A program made the translations under genes and the position numbers. The notes below the pieces were generated by a model, which was not told where the DNA came from, did not search any database, and saw only the letters and a list, made by a program, of their open reading frames with translations. From Callipepla californica brunnescens (taxonomy: Eukaryota > Chordata > Aves > Galliformes > Odontophoridae), in the NCBI GenBank assembly GCA_023055505.1, contig JALIRH010000007.1, forward strand, positions 12,279,773 to 12,343,772: a stretch of 64,000 nucleotides of DNA, given 5' to 3'. Positions 49,408 through 61,700 of the stretch are shown here, one piece after another (within the stretch, counting starts at the first letter, position 1; each line of letters begins with the position of its first letter).

Positions 49408-50412
49408 GTCATGGCATGGCTTAGGTTGGAAGGGACTTTTAAAGATCATCTAGTTTCAAACTCCTCAGCCATGGGCAGAGTTGCCACCCACCAGATCTGG
49501 CTGTCTAGGATCGCCGTCCCCCTTGGCCTTCAGTACCTCCAGGGCATCCACTGTCTCCCTGGGGAACATGTTCCAGCTCCTCACCGCCCTCTGAGTAAAA
49601 AATTTCTTCCTAACATCTAACCTATATCTCCTCTCTTTTAGTTTAAAGCCATTTGCCTTTTTCCTGTCACTATCAGACCATGTAAAAAGTCTCTCCTCCT
49701 CTTCCTTGTAAACTCCCTTCAAGTACTGGAATGCTCCATTGAGGTCTCCTGGGAGCCTCTTCTCTCCAGACTACACAAGTCCAACTCCCTCAAGACCTTT
49801 CTTCATGGGACAGGTGCTTTGGTCATTTTTATGGCTCTCCTCTGGATCTGCTCCAACAGCTCCGTTACATCCTTCCTGTAATGGGAGCCCCAGCTCTGGA
49901 CAAAGTAATCCAGATGGGGCTTAACAAGGGGGACAGTCACATCCTTCTCTCTACTAGACACCCCTCTTTCAATGCAACCCAGGATTCTGTTGCCCTTCTG
50001 GGCTGTAAAAGTACATTTCTGGCTCCTGGTCATCTTTCTGTCCATCAGTACCCACAAGTTCTTCACTGCAGCGCTGCTCTCAAGGAGTTCTTCTAGTATG
50101 TACTCATATCTGGAATTGCCTTGACTTGAGAGCAACACCTTGCTCTTGACCTTGTCAAATCTCATTAGATTCTTGTGTGCCCAGTTTTTAAGCATGTCCA
50201 CATCCCTCCGGATGGCATTCCCCTCTTCTACTGTGTGATCTGCACCACTCAACTTGTGTCATCAGCAAAATTCCTGAGGCTACACTCAATCTCACTGCCT
50301 ACATCGTTGATAAAGATGTTGAATAGTTTCGGTCTCAAAACAGATTGCTGTGGGATACCCTTGTCCTCCCATCATAGTTTTGTCAGTCGTGGGCTAGTCA
50401 GGTCACTGTATA
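49408..50412 (-). mobile_element. CR1 LINE, about 1 kb, with a 149-codon open RT frame
   Basis: The plus strand starts TCATGGCATGGCTTAGGTTG, then GAAGGGACTTTTAAAGATCA, the reversed 3' end. On the minus strand at 49803-50252 a 149-codon frame carries the RT carboxyl region without a stop. It includes LKNWAHKNLMRFDKVKSKVL, LGCIERGVSSREKDVTVPLV and HLDYFVQSWGSHYRKDVTEL, then LLEQIQRRAIKM. After a frameshift, 49465-49722 continues with RRYRLDVRKKFFTQRAVRSW and NMFPRETVDALEVLKAK, the extreme carboxyl end of CR1 ORF2. The 5' limit at about 50412 lies inside RT, so catalytic blocks, endonuclease and ORF1 are absent and the copy cannot move. It is the longest CR1 in the window, and its frame is less damaged than that at 15513. 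Confidence 0.9.
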
Positions 50413-53400
50413 TGAACAGAATTTGAATGAACTCTATACCTACATACCATTTAAATTTTTTTCAGCTAGAGTTCTGAGGGATCATTTTTAGTACAGGAAA
50501 ACTAAAGGTTGGCTATGTTACATAGTAACTTTCCCCTGTACTTCAGTTTTTTTTTAACTTTTGTTAGAAAGTATATGAAAATGAGACACTCCTTGCTATC
50601 TTTGCCTTAGATTTAATGACTTTTTAGATTACATTTTATACAGTAATTAATTTATACTTTTTTTTTCTTTCTTTTTTTTTTTTTTTTTTTTACCATGGAG
50701 TCATGAGCAAAATCACTGAAGAAAAAAAAGAAGCCCTTACTGAGAAAGAAAACAAAAAAGTTTAGACTTTATATGGTGAGGTTTTTTGTTTCTTACATTT
50801 ATTTCTCTTTTTTTTTTTTTTTTTCTGGTAGAAATGACACAGAATAATCTCTCCGTTTTTTTTTCTACTCACCTTATTATCTGTTGCCCTGAACATCACT
50901 GAAGTTTACACTATCTGAGAGCAACTTTTTCTTGAATGTTAGTCATTGTGTACTAAATTCAAAAATAAGAATTTAAAGAATATAGTTAGACCACCTACAG
51001 AAGTCAGACAAATTTCATTCATAGCCTAGTATAGTAACGTGGTTCAAGAAAGCCTAGAATAATTGAATTAAATTTGCAAAAAAGTTTACTGAAGACAGCC
51101 TTAAACCAGTAGACCAAAACAGTCAGTGTGAGTCACCTATCTTCTTAACACTGTTTATATTTGGGAAGAGTTACCTAGACTAGGTTTAGTCTAGACATCT
51201 GATTCTAACAAACAGCACACATGTTATTTGAAACTATCCAAAGGACCTAACAATGGATCAGACTTTTATGAGAATTTGCCATTTGTGTGCACTTCAAGCA
51301 CAGATTTTGATTTAGTTTCCTCTGAAAAGAATTGAGTTATTGCTCACCAAATAGATGTTCATCTAGTAGACACTACTGGGGCATTTGCTTCAAAGCTATG
51401 GTACTAATGTTCTCCAAAATACCAACATATACGCCATCTCAACTGTCTGTCTCTGCAGTTGCCAAATGTCATTCCTAATGCAATTAAGTAACTACAAAAT
51501 CGGACTTAACATTTTATAAAGGGCTGTTCGAATGCAGTCTGGTTTCTTGGTGGCAAATTTAGAACATTTGCATCCCAACTCTCAAGTCTTACTTACTTGC
51601 TAATCTGTATTTCTGTCTCTATCATGAAGGTCGTGTATGGAATTAACATAGACATCCTCCTTTGGTGTTTCATGCCAGTTAGTTTAAGTGATTGATAGTT
51701 CTTCTTGCTAGCCTCTGAATCACATTCACATATGTATGCCTTTATGTACAGACTTTCCAGGGAGCCAATGTGATTAATTCAGATTTGCAGATCTTTTATT
51801 TTTTACTTTTTTGCCAATTTTATGCACTTAGTTAATGTGTCTTGATGTTTTCCATTATACTGGATTTCAGTGAAAAGCAACTAATTGTTCTCATCTTCAG
51901 ATGATATATGGCTGATTTAACTCTACAGCAGCTGTGAATTAAATCAGATTTTCTGTCCCAGTATCTTGTTTTGTAGTGCTGTAGCTAGCAGACCACAGCT
52001 TTTGACAATGGCTTTTTAAAATTCCATTTTCATTCTTCAAGATACCATATTATCAGTCAGACTTCAGATATTAAATATGCTTGTTTGTTTGTAAAACTAG
52101 TGGCTAAATGTAAAAAAACCTTACACTGTACTTCATATTCCAGCATTCAAATGTGTAATTGAAATGATCCCTTATCCTGGGTAATTTTTGCAAGGTAAGG
52201 TTATAGCATATTCTAGGGTTCCACGGCAATGGCTGGGCTTCCACAAATATGTATCATGGTCTTAACATAGTGATGAAAACTGTTTTGGAAAGCAGTTTTC
52301 ACCCATAAATGGTGCATTGAATCAGTCTGCTTTTGTGCAGCTTTGGAAATGGAAAAGTCCCTTCCATTCCCATGGTGAGTACTAAATGGGAAAACTGATA
52401 TGTGTTGTAGTTCAAGTCATGTTTAGGGAAAAAAATCCACTCTGGATGATGTAATCTAGTGCTACGTCTAATGAATAATGACAGCGGAAACCATGCCAAG
52501 ACCATTCTGCAGCTGATGAGCAAGGCGGCCAGTGTAGCAGGAGTCTATCTTTATTAGAATATATCCCACTGAAAAGTATTATTCCGTAATAATATATACT
52601 GGATCTCTCTATATATACATGTGGGTGTTTATTTATTTTTAGAACCCAAAATTGATAAATGTAAGCAAAGCTAAACTGTAGTCTGACTAGGAATAAGAAG
52701 AAACATCCGAAGTGCGGATTATGAATTAAAAAACAATTTCAGTATTTTTTCAGATTATATATTCTGGATTCAAAACCAGTTTCAAGCTTCTGAAAAAAGT
52801 TCTTCATATTATCAGGACATTTGAAGAGAATTAGAATTCATTAAAAAAGAATGGAATTGATCATAAATCTGCCTGTCAAAGAAATATAGCCGAAAGATCT
52901 TAGCACTGGAGACTTACATGCATTGTATGTACATGTGACAAACAATTAATATCAATTCTTCACAGTGATTTGCAGATCACTGACTCATTTTTATATTCTG
53001 AATGCAAAAGTAGCATCCTTTTCACAGATTGTGAAATAACTTTCAGGATTTAGATACATGTATTTAAACAACTTTATTGCACATAGGTTTTTTTATTATT
53101 ATATACTTGAGGAGGCAGAGTGGGAAAGTTACTGGCTGGGCAACTGGAATTGGGCCAAAGTACACCCACCATAGCAGGTATTTCTTTAACCGAATAGCTA
53201 AATGTTCTATGTATTTAAAAAAAAAACACCAGCTTGCAAGGAAGAAGACAAATCATGCCCTAGACCATCTGCCAGGGTTCAGAAGTAAAAAGGCATGTAC
53301 GGAATATATAAAACACCTCTTGTTTTATCTGATGTTCAGTGAGTTCAGTGATAAGGTAAGACCTGAAAATGAATGAATGAAAAATGTGTCATTGTGCTCA

Positions 53401-53600
53401 GATCTGCCTGAAGATAGGGCTTGACGCAATCTGGAAGTTAGGACAGAGCAGAAGAAAAATACAGGAATAGATATATGCAAAGTAGCTTTATGTGTCCTTT
53501 GCATTGAGAGATTTCCTTAAAATCACAATTTTCACAACTGGTACTAGAGAACATCTCTGCAATGAACTCCAGTATTCCTATTAACATTGAAACAGTATAA
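50413..53600. other. Non-coding, T-rich stretch
   Basis: Contains long T-rich runs at about 50658-50691 and 50807-50825. Open frames are at most 99 codons (53077-53376, plus), with no recognised domain. I see no element or gene. Confidence 0.55.
50658..50691. repeat. Poly-T tract with two C interruptions
   Basis: A run of T with C at 50667 and 50671, ending in about 20 uninterrupted T. A second T run follows 120 bases on (50808-50824). Confidence 0.8.
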
Positions 53601-54005
53601 TTCATAGAATCATAGAAATACAAAATCCTTTGAGTTGGAAGGGGTCTCTAGGTCCATCAATCCAATTACCCTGCAATGAACAGGGACATCCACTAGATCA
53701 GGTTGCCCAGGGCCTTATCCAGCCTCTCCTTGAAAGTCTTCAGGGACAAGGCATCAACCACATCAATGGGTTGCCTATTCCAGTGCCTCGTCCCTCTCTG
53801 TAACAGACTTTTTCCTCATATCTAACCTAAATCTAGCCTCTTTGAGCTTGAAACCATTTCCCTTTGTCCCATCACAACAGATCTATGTCTCTCATGTACT
53901 GAGGACTCCACATCTGGACAAAGTACTCTAGGTGAGATCTCGACAATAAAGAGTAGAGGAGCAGGATCAGGATCACCTCTCTTGATCTGCTGGCCAATTC
54001 ATGGC
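53601..54005 (-). mobile_element. CR1 LINE with an internal deletion
   Basis: The plus strand starts TCATAGAATCATAGAAATAC, then a TTTGAGTTGGAAGGGGTCTC block, the reversed CR1 3' end with two terminal repeats. Landmarks then follow in order up to TTTGTCCCATCACAACAGAT at about 53880. The next CR1 block seen is CTCATGTACTGAGGACTCCA, which in other copies lies well over 100 bases further along, so a segment is missing at about 53880-53890. After it, the minus-strand frame 53872-54123 reads SRSREVILILLLYSLLSRSH followed by LEYFVQMWSPQYMRDIDLL, the RT carboxyl motif. Similarity stops near 54005, and the amino-terminal part of that frame is non-CR1 DNA. Confidence 0.88.
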
Positions 54006-54521
54006 TCATAGAGAAGGAAATGCTAGCCTGTTGCTCATCCCAAACAGGAGTGGCAATACTAACCCACATGGCCAACAGGCAAAATGAGGAGTACTTTAAA
54101 TCTGTTCTGACACAATACAGCACATTTTAAGCTGTGTTTTAGCTTTGCACAGGACAAAGTTATAATAATGTCAGACATTCTAGCTTGAGTTTCTCTTGAG
54201 ATTTCTCACATATATCCTATCATCAAAATACTAAGGACTTGTGTTTTTACACCTGCTTCTTAAGGTCACAGAATCACAGAGTTCACTGTGCACTTCAAGG
54301 AAAATAAATAAATATCATGTTGGAATCCAAACAGGAAGCAAAAAGATAGCTTTTAAACAGAAATTAAAAAATCTTTGTAAAATATTAATGTATTGAGAAT
54401 GGAGGGATATCATTCACTATTAAGGAAATGGAAAACTTCCCCAAACAAGGCTGTGTTGAGAAGATGATACTCTTCTCTACAAACATTCTGACCTCTGTAC
54501 ATTTTTAACAGATAGTTACAA

Positions 54522-54609
54522 TAATAATAATAAAAAAATTGCAGAGGCCCTTTGTGTAGACACTATGGCAACTGTTTGAGTTGTCCACAATCTTTTTTTA
54601 TTATTATTA
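54522..54609. repeat. 17-bp perfect inverted repeat, 54-base spacer
   Basis: TAATAATAATAAAAAAA (54522-54538) and its exact reverse complement (54593-54609) flank a 54-base less AT-rich spacer. Arms of (TAA)n plus poly-A facing each other could be a tiny foldback element, or two simple repeats that converged. No target duplication was identified. Confidence 0.75.
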
Positions 54610-57600
54610 AAGGCCTTCATCAAAGATGTGCCCCATTTATTTTTGTGTATTTGCTACACAAGTGGCCAGACATACCATTTAAAAGCTTGACTGGATATGT
54701 GTCACATTCTACCTGGAGGAATCCTTCCACCTCCTGTAGGGGCATGTTACACAGATCTCTAGCCTGAAATCTTTCTATTTTTTTTTTTTTTTTTGCAAAA
54801 TGTCTTTCATTTAAGAAGGCTGTAAAAGCACCGTGGCAGTCATACGGTCATTGCATTTTTTCATTCTCTGCCTGTCATTCAGTGTTGTATTAAAGTTATA
54901 CTGCAAGACCAAAACTTCACAATAAATTATAATATGAAAATATTCTCATCTTAAAGAATTCAGAATTGAGATATTTCTTTCTAGGATAACTGAGCCATCT
55001 ACAGGAGAAAGTTGGTTATCTGCTATTCTTATTTCAGATAAAAACCCAATCCATTTAATGGGACATGTATTTTGCAACCAAATGTGTGAAAATCAAGACA
55101 TTCAGAGAAGATTACTTGGGAAAAATGGAAACAAATTAATCTGAAAACACAGCATGGAACTGAGTTTTAAAGTATAGTATTAAAGAGGCTATCAAGGAAT
55201 ATATTTAGATTCCTTTCATTATGTTCATTTTCTTGTAAAATGATAGTGTAGGTGGTTAAACAGTAGGGCTTAGCTGCAGCATTTCAGCATAGCTGCAACA
55301 AATAAGCAGTCTACTGTCACTATTAAGAGGATAGATACTGACGCAGGAATACCTGAAGATAATGAGACTGGTTTCAGTGGGAGTTGAAGTAGACCATTTC
55401 AGCTGAAACCTTTAATTACTAAACGAGTTTGAAGTTACTCAAAAGAAAAGTAAGGAATGCACTGTGTACTACATACCTGCTAATGATACTGGGAGCCGTT
55501 GCTCTTTTGTAGTTCAGTTTGAAAGAGAGCAAACAGAAGAGTAAAAATGTCATAAAAATATTCTAAGAAACTTAGTCAACCAGTAGAATAGATTTAAGGG
55601 TTGGTTCTTCTTTGCACAACATTAACTTCTCCTTTCATCAGTAGACACCATGAATAACTTCTCAATAAGGGCATCTTAAAAGAGAGGAAATCCAGGGGAA
55701 AGACAGATACAGCATTGTGGTGGTTTCACTCATCTCTTTATTATTACTGCTGACAGGTAACTGAATTTCTCCTTTGCCTGAAGCCATACCACCGGAGGTT
55801 CTAATCTTGTCAGATTTTATGTGCTAGGCATGGTTGAGAGAGCTCTAAGGAATAGCAGGTACCGCAGGAAATGGTTATTCTTCCTCTTGACTAGTGACAC
55901 TTGCCTGTGCGACACTGCAGCTGTTCTCCAGTGCAGCTTTTCTTCCCAGTGACTTATACCTCTAAGAACATAGTAGTAGTATAAAGTAGCTTTTGCAACG
56001 TGATCCAGAAGGTAGTCCATCAGATTCAAAATCAAAAGGAATGAGCTCATCTTACATTTCTGCTAATTCTGTCTGTTTGGAAATGCATCAGAAGATGATA
56101 ACTAGGCAGGAAGATCAAGGACAGCCACCCATGGGTCCCACCATGCACTCAGCTCTACTTCAGCATGCTGCATAATACACCTATTGTAAAAAGCAAAGAT
56201 TCTTTTCTGTTCTTTTCTGGTAAAACTTTTAATGAATATACAAACAGATACATTCTTTCCACACTATGATCAAATTGATCAAAGTATGGACAAGTGAGAG
56301 TTCATAAAGTGATTTGGGCAATGGGAAAGTTGAATGAGGACCTGCAATATGATCTAACTTATTTTACTGCATTATTATGACAGAAATTATTAAATAGACT
56401 TTTAATGATATTGATGTTTTTCTAATGAGGCAAAAAGTGATGATGTGTGTTTATGTTTAATTTGATGAGTAGACAAGTTCTCAAAACCTTAGTTTGAAGC
56501 AGGGAGAAGGAATACAAGGCACTGTTTCTTGGACTGGTAATCTTACCGGAAACATGAACTCTGCTTTTCCCTTCTCCAACTTTCCTCCTTCATCACCTTT
56601 GTCTGCCATACATTTTATCAGGTCCTAGATTATTTGATAATGTACAGCATTTTCTGAAAATGGTTGACAAATCAGTTGCAAGTCTCCCTTGAATCCTACT
56701 TCAGATTTTCGTTTAACCTGCACACCAGGTTTAACTTCTACTGGTGGACTGTAAAGCATACGAGAAACATTCCACAGTTCTTTCCACTAGCTTTGCCTTC
56801 AGATCAATAAAGTCAGTAAGAGAGGCTGTTAAAAACAGCTAGAAGGTATTTTAAACATCACACTTCTTGCAATGATTATCTATACTCAGGCATGCCCCAC
56901 TACCCCAACTTTTAGGCTTTAGTAGGAGAGCTGTAAATCTTGAGTTCAATGGTGCCAAACCTATGTTCTATTGATGGAAATAAAAAGTGATTTTGTCCTG
57001 AATTTTCTGACTACATTTTCTTTGGCTTGACTGGCCCCTGCATTTTAGATCACTTCCTTAAATCTGATGAATATCATCTAATCCAGTAAAGGGGAGAAGT
57101 TTTACCAAGCCAGTTTTATGTAACCTCTCCATTCCCACACATTCTTTAATCATTCCTTATTCTGTGCCTCCTAGTGTCCCACAGACACCTTGGCAGTTAA
57201 CTAAAGTGCCTTCACACTCTCTTTTTCTGAGCTGTCATTTTGGTTAAGTGGTTGACTCAAGTGATACTTACGTCATGTCATTTCGTTATTTGTCATATTA
57301 TTTTACATTAATTCTTGTCATAGTCTCATCAAAGACATAGTTAGCTTTGGCACTCCAAAGTCATTACAAATTCAAAATACTAAATACTGAAATGTCGGGT
57401 CTCAAACAGAAGCCGTAGTGAGTGTATAAAGTCCACATCTGCGTAAATTCTTGTGCCAAGTGGAAGACGCAGTGCAGGATTTCAACTGTTGTAGCTAAGA
57501 ATAAAGAGTATTCAACCTTGACAATCTGCTGAAATTAACTTCTATGAAGTCAAGATAAAAATATCACTGCTTGGAGAGAAAAGGAAAAACAAAACAATAA

Positions 57601-58726
57601 ATGAAGAAACAGGACATAAAGATAGGCCTGCTTTCCCAGACTATGGCCCTTATTTACATGAAAAAATCATACAAGAACTGAATCCCCATCTAGAAAAGCA
57701 TCTGAAGGATGTAGAAAACAGATATATATATTTTTTCTATCATATTGACAGAGATAAATATTTAGTGATATCTATTTGTATTGATTTGTTACATAGAACT
57801 TTCACTTATTTTTAGCAAAGTTGATATTAAAAAGTGATGTAAATGCAAGTGATGAGTTCAGAGTGGTGATGATCCTCAGAACTGGGAATCTTAAAACATT
57901 AACTGTCATTCCTCAGTACACAAAACACTTCTGATTCATTATCAAAAGATAATAGCACTTTCCAGAGTGGAATAACCACTGGAAGGGCCTCTGGAAGAGA
58001 TCTGTAAGCAAGTTCAGTAGCTTTTCAGCATACAGCAGTAGAGTTGAAGCAGTGTAATAGCTGCCCACATAACAGTTCAACAATTAATGTTACAGCAATA
58101 CACAGTTTTATGAATTTTGCAAATACAACATGCACATCACTTCTCTATTAGGTTTTGCACCCTTTATGTATATTAATAATCACAACTGGACTCCACGAAG
58201 TGACTCAGACCCTGCAGTCAGATCAACCCTGGCACACTATAGTCTCAGAGGAGCTTCTCACTGGCATTACTGTGTGCTCACATGATTCCATGTGACAGAA
58301 TTAATAACATAATCTCTTTGTATTAGGTTCCTTCTATACCCATGTTCCAATTTTCATCTTTCTGTCAAGCAATATCAGATCCTTGGGACTTTGGACAAAC
58401 TGGTTATTAATGTAGAATACTGTGATGGAGCAGTTGGGTAAACATGAAGTAGATTTTATTTCATGTAGACATGCACAACTCCTTTAACAGGGTGACTTAC
58501 GGACAGGTACTAGGAATGCTGCTTTCAGGAAAGTTTAGCTTTCATATTATTGCCTGGGGGTAAGTCTGTGCAGTATATTAACTGAATATAAAAATTATAA
58601 TGCAAGAAAAGTATATGTACAAAGCAAAATTTTCTGCTGCATACACAGCTCGCCTTTCCTAAATCCTAGCACCCACTTGCTGTATTGAAGCATGTCTTCC
58701 CTGCACTGAAATCTTGTTCTCCTACC

Positions 58727-58783
58727 AAAAAAAAGAAAACAAAAAAGAAAACAAAAAACAAAACAAAACAAAACAAAAAAAAA
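58727..58783. repeat. A-rich (AAAAC/AAAAG)n simple repeat
   Basis: Fifty-seven bases made of A runs broken by single C or G, with four regular AAAAC units in the middle. It resembles the repeat at 3275-3318. Confidence 0.8.
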
Positions 58784-61700
58784 CCACGTAGATGATTATG
58801 TAACAGTGCCACCTGGTGCTACCTGCCAAAACAAAAGCTTTAACGTGGAATTACAACTCAAACAAAAGGCATCAACACATTTGGTGAAATTAAGCATATA
58901 GTAATGTTATTTCAGCCTTTTTGATAGACTTGTTTTCTATTTGTTATATGATTTACACTGAGACCAAGTTTAATGGCAATTTATTCATTCTGAGGGAGAA
59001 TTGCTATTAGTCTGAACTGTAAATATATAGGAAAATCTCTGAAGCCTCATAAATTCTAAAATTATAGACTGTAATCTTGAGCTGGTAATTGTTTTCTGTT
59101 CTTCCTGATATCCGAAATACGTTTCTTACAAGCCTTACTATCTAGTCACCAATTTAAAAGTATATAAATGCATATGGACAGTGATATAAAAAAGCTACTG
59201 TAAAAGTGTTTGTAAGGTAAATAACTGTGAATAAGTTCATCAGAAGTTTTGCATCATCTGAAAACTAAGACTTTCTTTTTTCTGTTATAACACAGTGCGA
59301 CACAGTTAAAAATTGCTTCTTTATATAATGTTTCTTACAAAATTTCTTTATGAAAAGGTGATTTCCTCTCAGATCAGCTACCTTGGATATACATTTCACT
59401 TATATAAACATATATGCATATATACCCACACACGCACATACATAAATTTATATGCAAGAAATGACCATCAAGCATTAAAATGTTACTACAACTCATATTA
59501 TCTTGAGAACCCCCTTGACCTCCCATGGAAGCACCATCAGAACCACAGGAGATTTTCTTGTTTTCAGCCTTGGCTTTAATAACATGAAGCACAGAAATAC
59601 TTCATTCCAGGCACCAGATGGGCTGGTAAGTTTATTCTAGTCTCTTGCCACCAGCTTGCAGACACAACAGGCTACAGATAACTGTCACTAAAAAATACTT
59701 ATTGGCTTTCAAATGATTGTACAAAATCTGTTACTGCAGTATGTTTCCATTTGTCCGTAATTACGTTAAACCTTTAGTTCTCGTAATTGCAAAAACTTGA
59801 AAGGATTACATGATAAGGTCTTCCCAGGCCATGTGCCTGCGCTTGTCTCCTTGTATTTACAGTGCTCATCTTGCATGACATCAGACTGAAATGAGCAATA
59901 CTCATTAGAAATGGCAAATGAGACATACTGACTTTAAAATAAAAGTTCTACACGGAGATATCCCAGCAACTTCCTTGTCCTGAAGGATTTTTTTCTTTTT
60001 TTTAAACCTCTATGACAATATTTTCATTCACTCAGTCTATGGCTTACATCTTTCCACATCTAGCATTCTCACTATTGTCCTAATGTGAAAGAGTCAAATA
60101 AAGTCTGCTGAGGAAGAAATCTCTAGCAGCTGACAGACCTCGGTATGTCCAGCAGCTGATCCATGTGCTGAGACAAATAATCTAGATTTGATCATTCCAA
60201 ACCTACTGCTGTATACTTCTAAACTCAAAGCTGATTGAACAGACATGAAAGTCACACTTTTTCAAAGAATTAGTAGCCTATATCCATAAATTCCTCTTGC
60301 TGAGTTGGGAAAGGATAATGATTATATCATCTTCCCTGGAAGAACTGGTTTCTCCATTTTTCTTAACTGGGACTCAAAGCCAGGAATTCAACGACAGGAG
60401 AGACGACAGTGATTGTGTATTCCTAAGTCTCTCTGGATTAATAGCAGCTGGGGAGGCCCAACATCCAAGCCTTTTTTCTTCTACTTATAGGCCATATTCC
60501 TATTTTTTCAGCAAGTCCTGAGTTTTCATTATTCCTATAAATGGTTGTTGTTGATGTAGGATTTTTTCCATTTTGAATCAATACTGGAAAATTGCACTTA
60601 ATTTTAAAATAGTATTAAGATTTTCAAGTCACAGTTGGTTTATATGATTATTAAAATGGTCTAGTCCTAAAGCTGAAAATACAGGAGAAGGAAGAAAAAT
60701 AACAGACAAGGTTGAAAAATAGGTTATTATTCAGGGATCACAGACCTCTAAGGGCTAATCACTGACTGCTTTTATTATGCAAAACGGCATCTGGTGTTCA
60801 GCTTCCACATTTGGAATAAGTGTTGTCTAATGAACCTGCTATTCTACACTTGCTTTCTACTTTTAATATCCTGTTAAACACACTGATGGCTTATCTGCAG
60901 TAAGAATCGGAGTTTTAAAAGGAAATAAATGAATCCATCCAAGGGTACAGAAATGTAAATCTAGTTATTATTTAGGTCACTGACAGACTACCTATTTGCC
61001 TCTTTTTAGGAAGAGCAAGAGATGCACAGATGTGAAAGGGGAAAATGTCACAGTTTTGATTTACTTTCCTTTCAGTCTTTGCAGCATGGTCTGTGGTGCT
61101 TGGTGCATAGAAGGGACAGGAAACACAGTCCAATGGGAAGAGCCTAATTAAAGACTAAGGCTGTAATGCCAATTTCCTTAAGTGTAAAGTTTTTTCAGAA
61201 GACCTGTCATACCTACAAGAGCTGTTGCAGGGAAGACAGCCACTGAAATTGGTGATGGATTTTGTGATATGATGATTCTAATTAAGGGCTAACATTTTTA
61301 TCCTTGTTCTGCCCCCTCCTTCTTTTTCCTGTTGTACAAGACACTGGAGAGCAGTGTTGAAAGCCAAGTGGGTCTCTTGTGTAGGACAGTCGGAACACGA
61401 GCTGCATGTGAGACAGATGAGCCAAGAGCTGGAAAGGAAATTCTGTGGGAGCACATGGCTTGCATGTTAAATGTTCAAGCCAAGAGCATCCACAGCATGG
61501 GTAATACGTGAATGACTCTAGCTTGTACTTATTTGTCTTGCTATCACATGGAACAGCACAGGCCAAAAAAATGCTGACAGACTTCAATACTGTCCTGTGA
61601 AGACAAGTGGAACCTGTCCTCTGTCCACTTGGGAACCATTCTACTGAGCATGTACCTGATTACCTACCAGCACGGTATTGGTTTCAGGTAAACATAAAAA

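Noticed and set aside
54266..54281. CACAGAATCACAGAG, two CR1-like terminal repeats
   Set aside because: No CR1 body on either side. Too short to call.
55470..55496. Minus-strand 27-bp micro-exon (AGCAACGGCTCC...) before GTATGT
   Set aside because: Donor is good, but the acceptor side lacks a proper pyrimidine tract.
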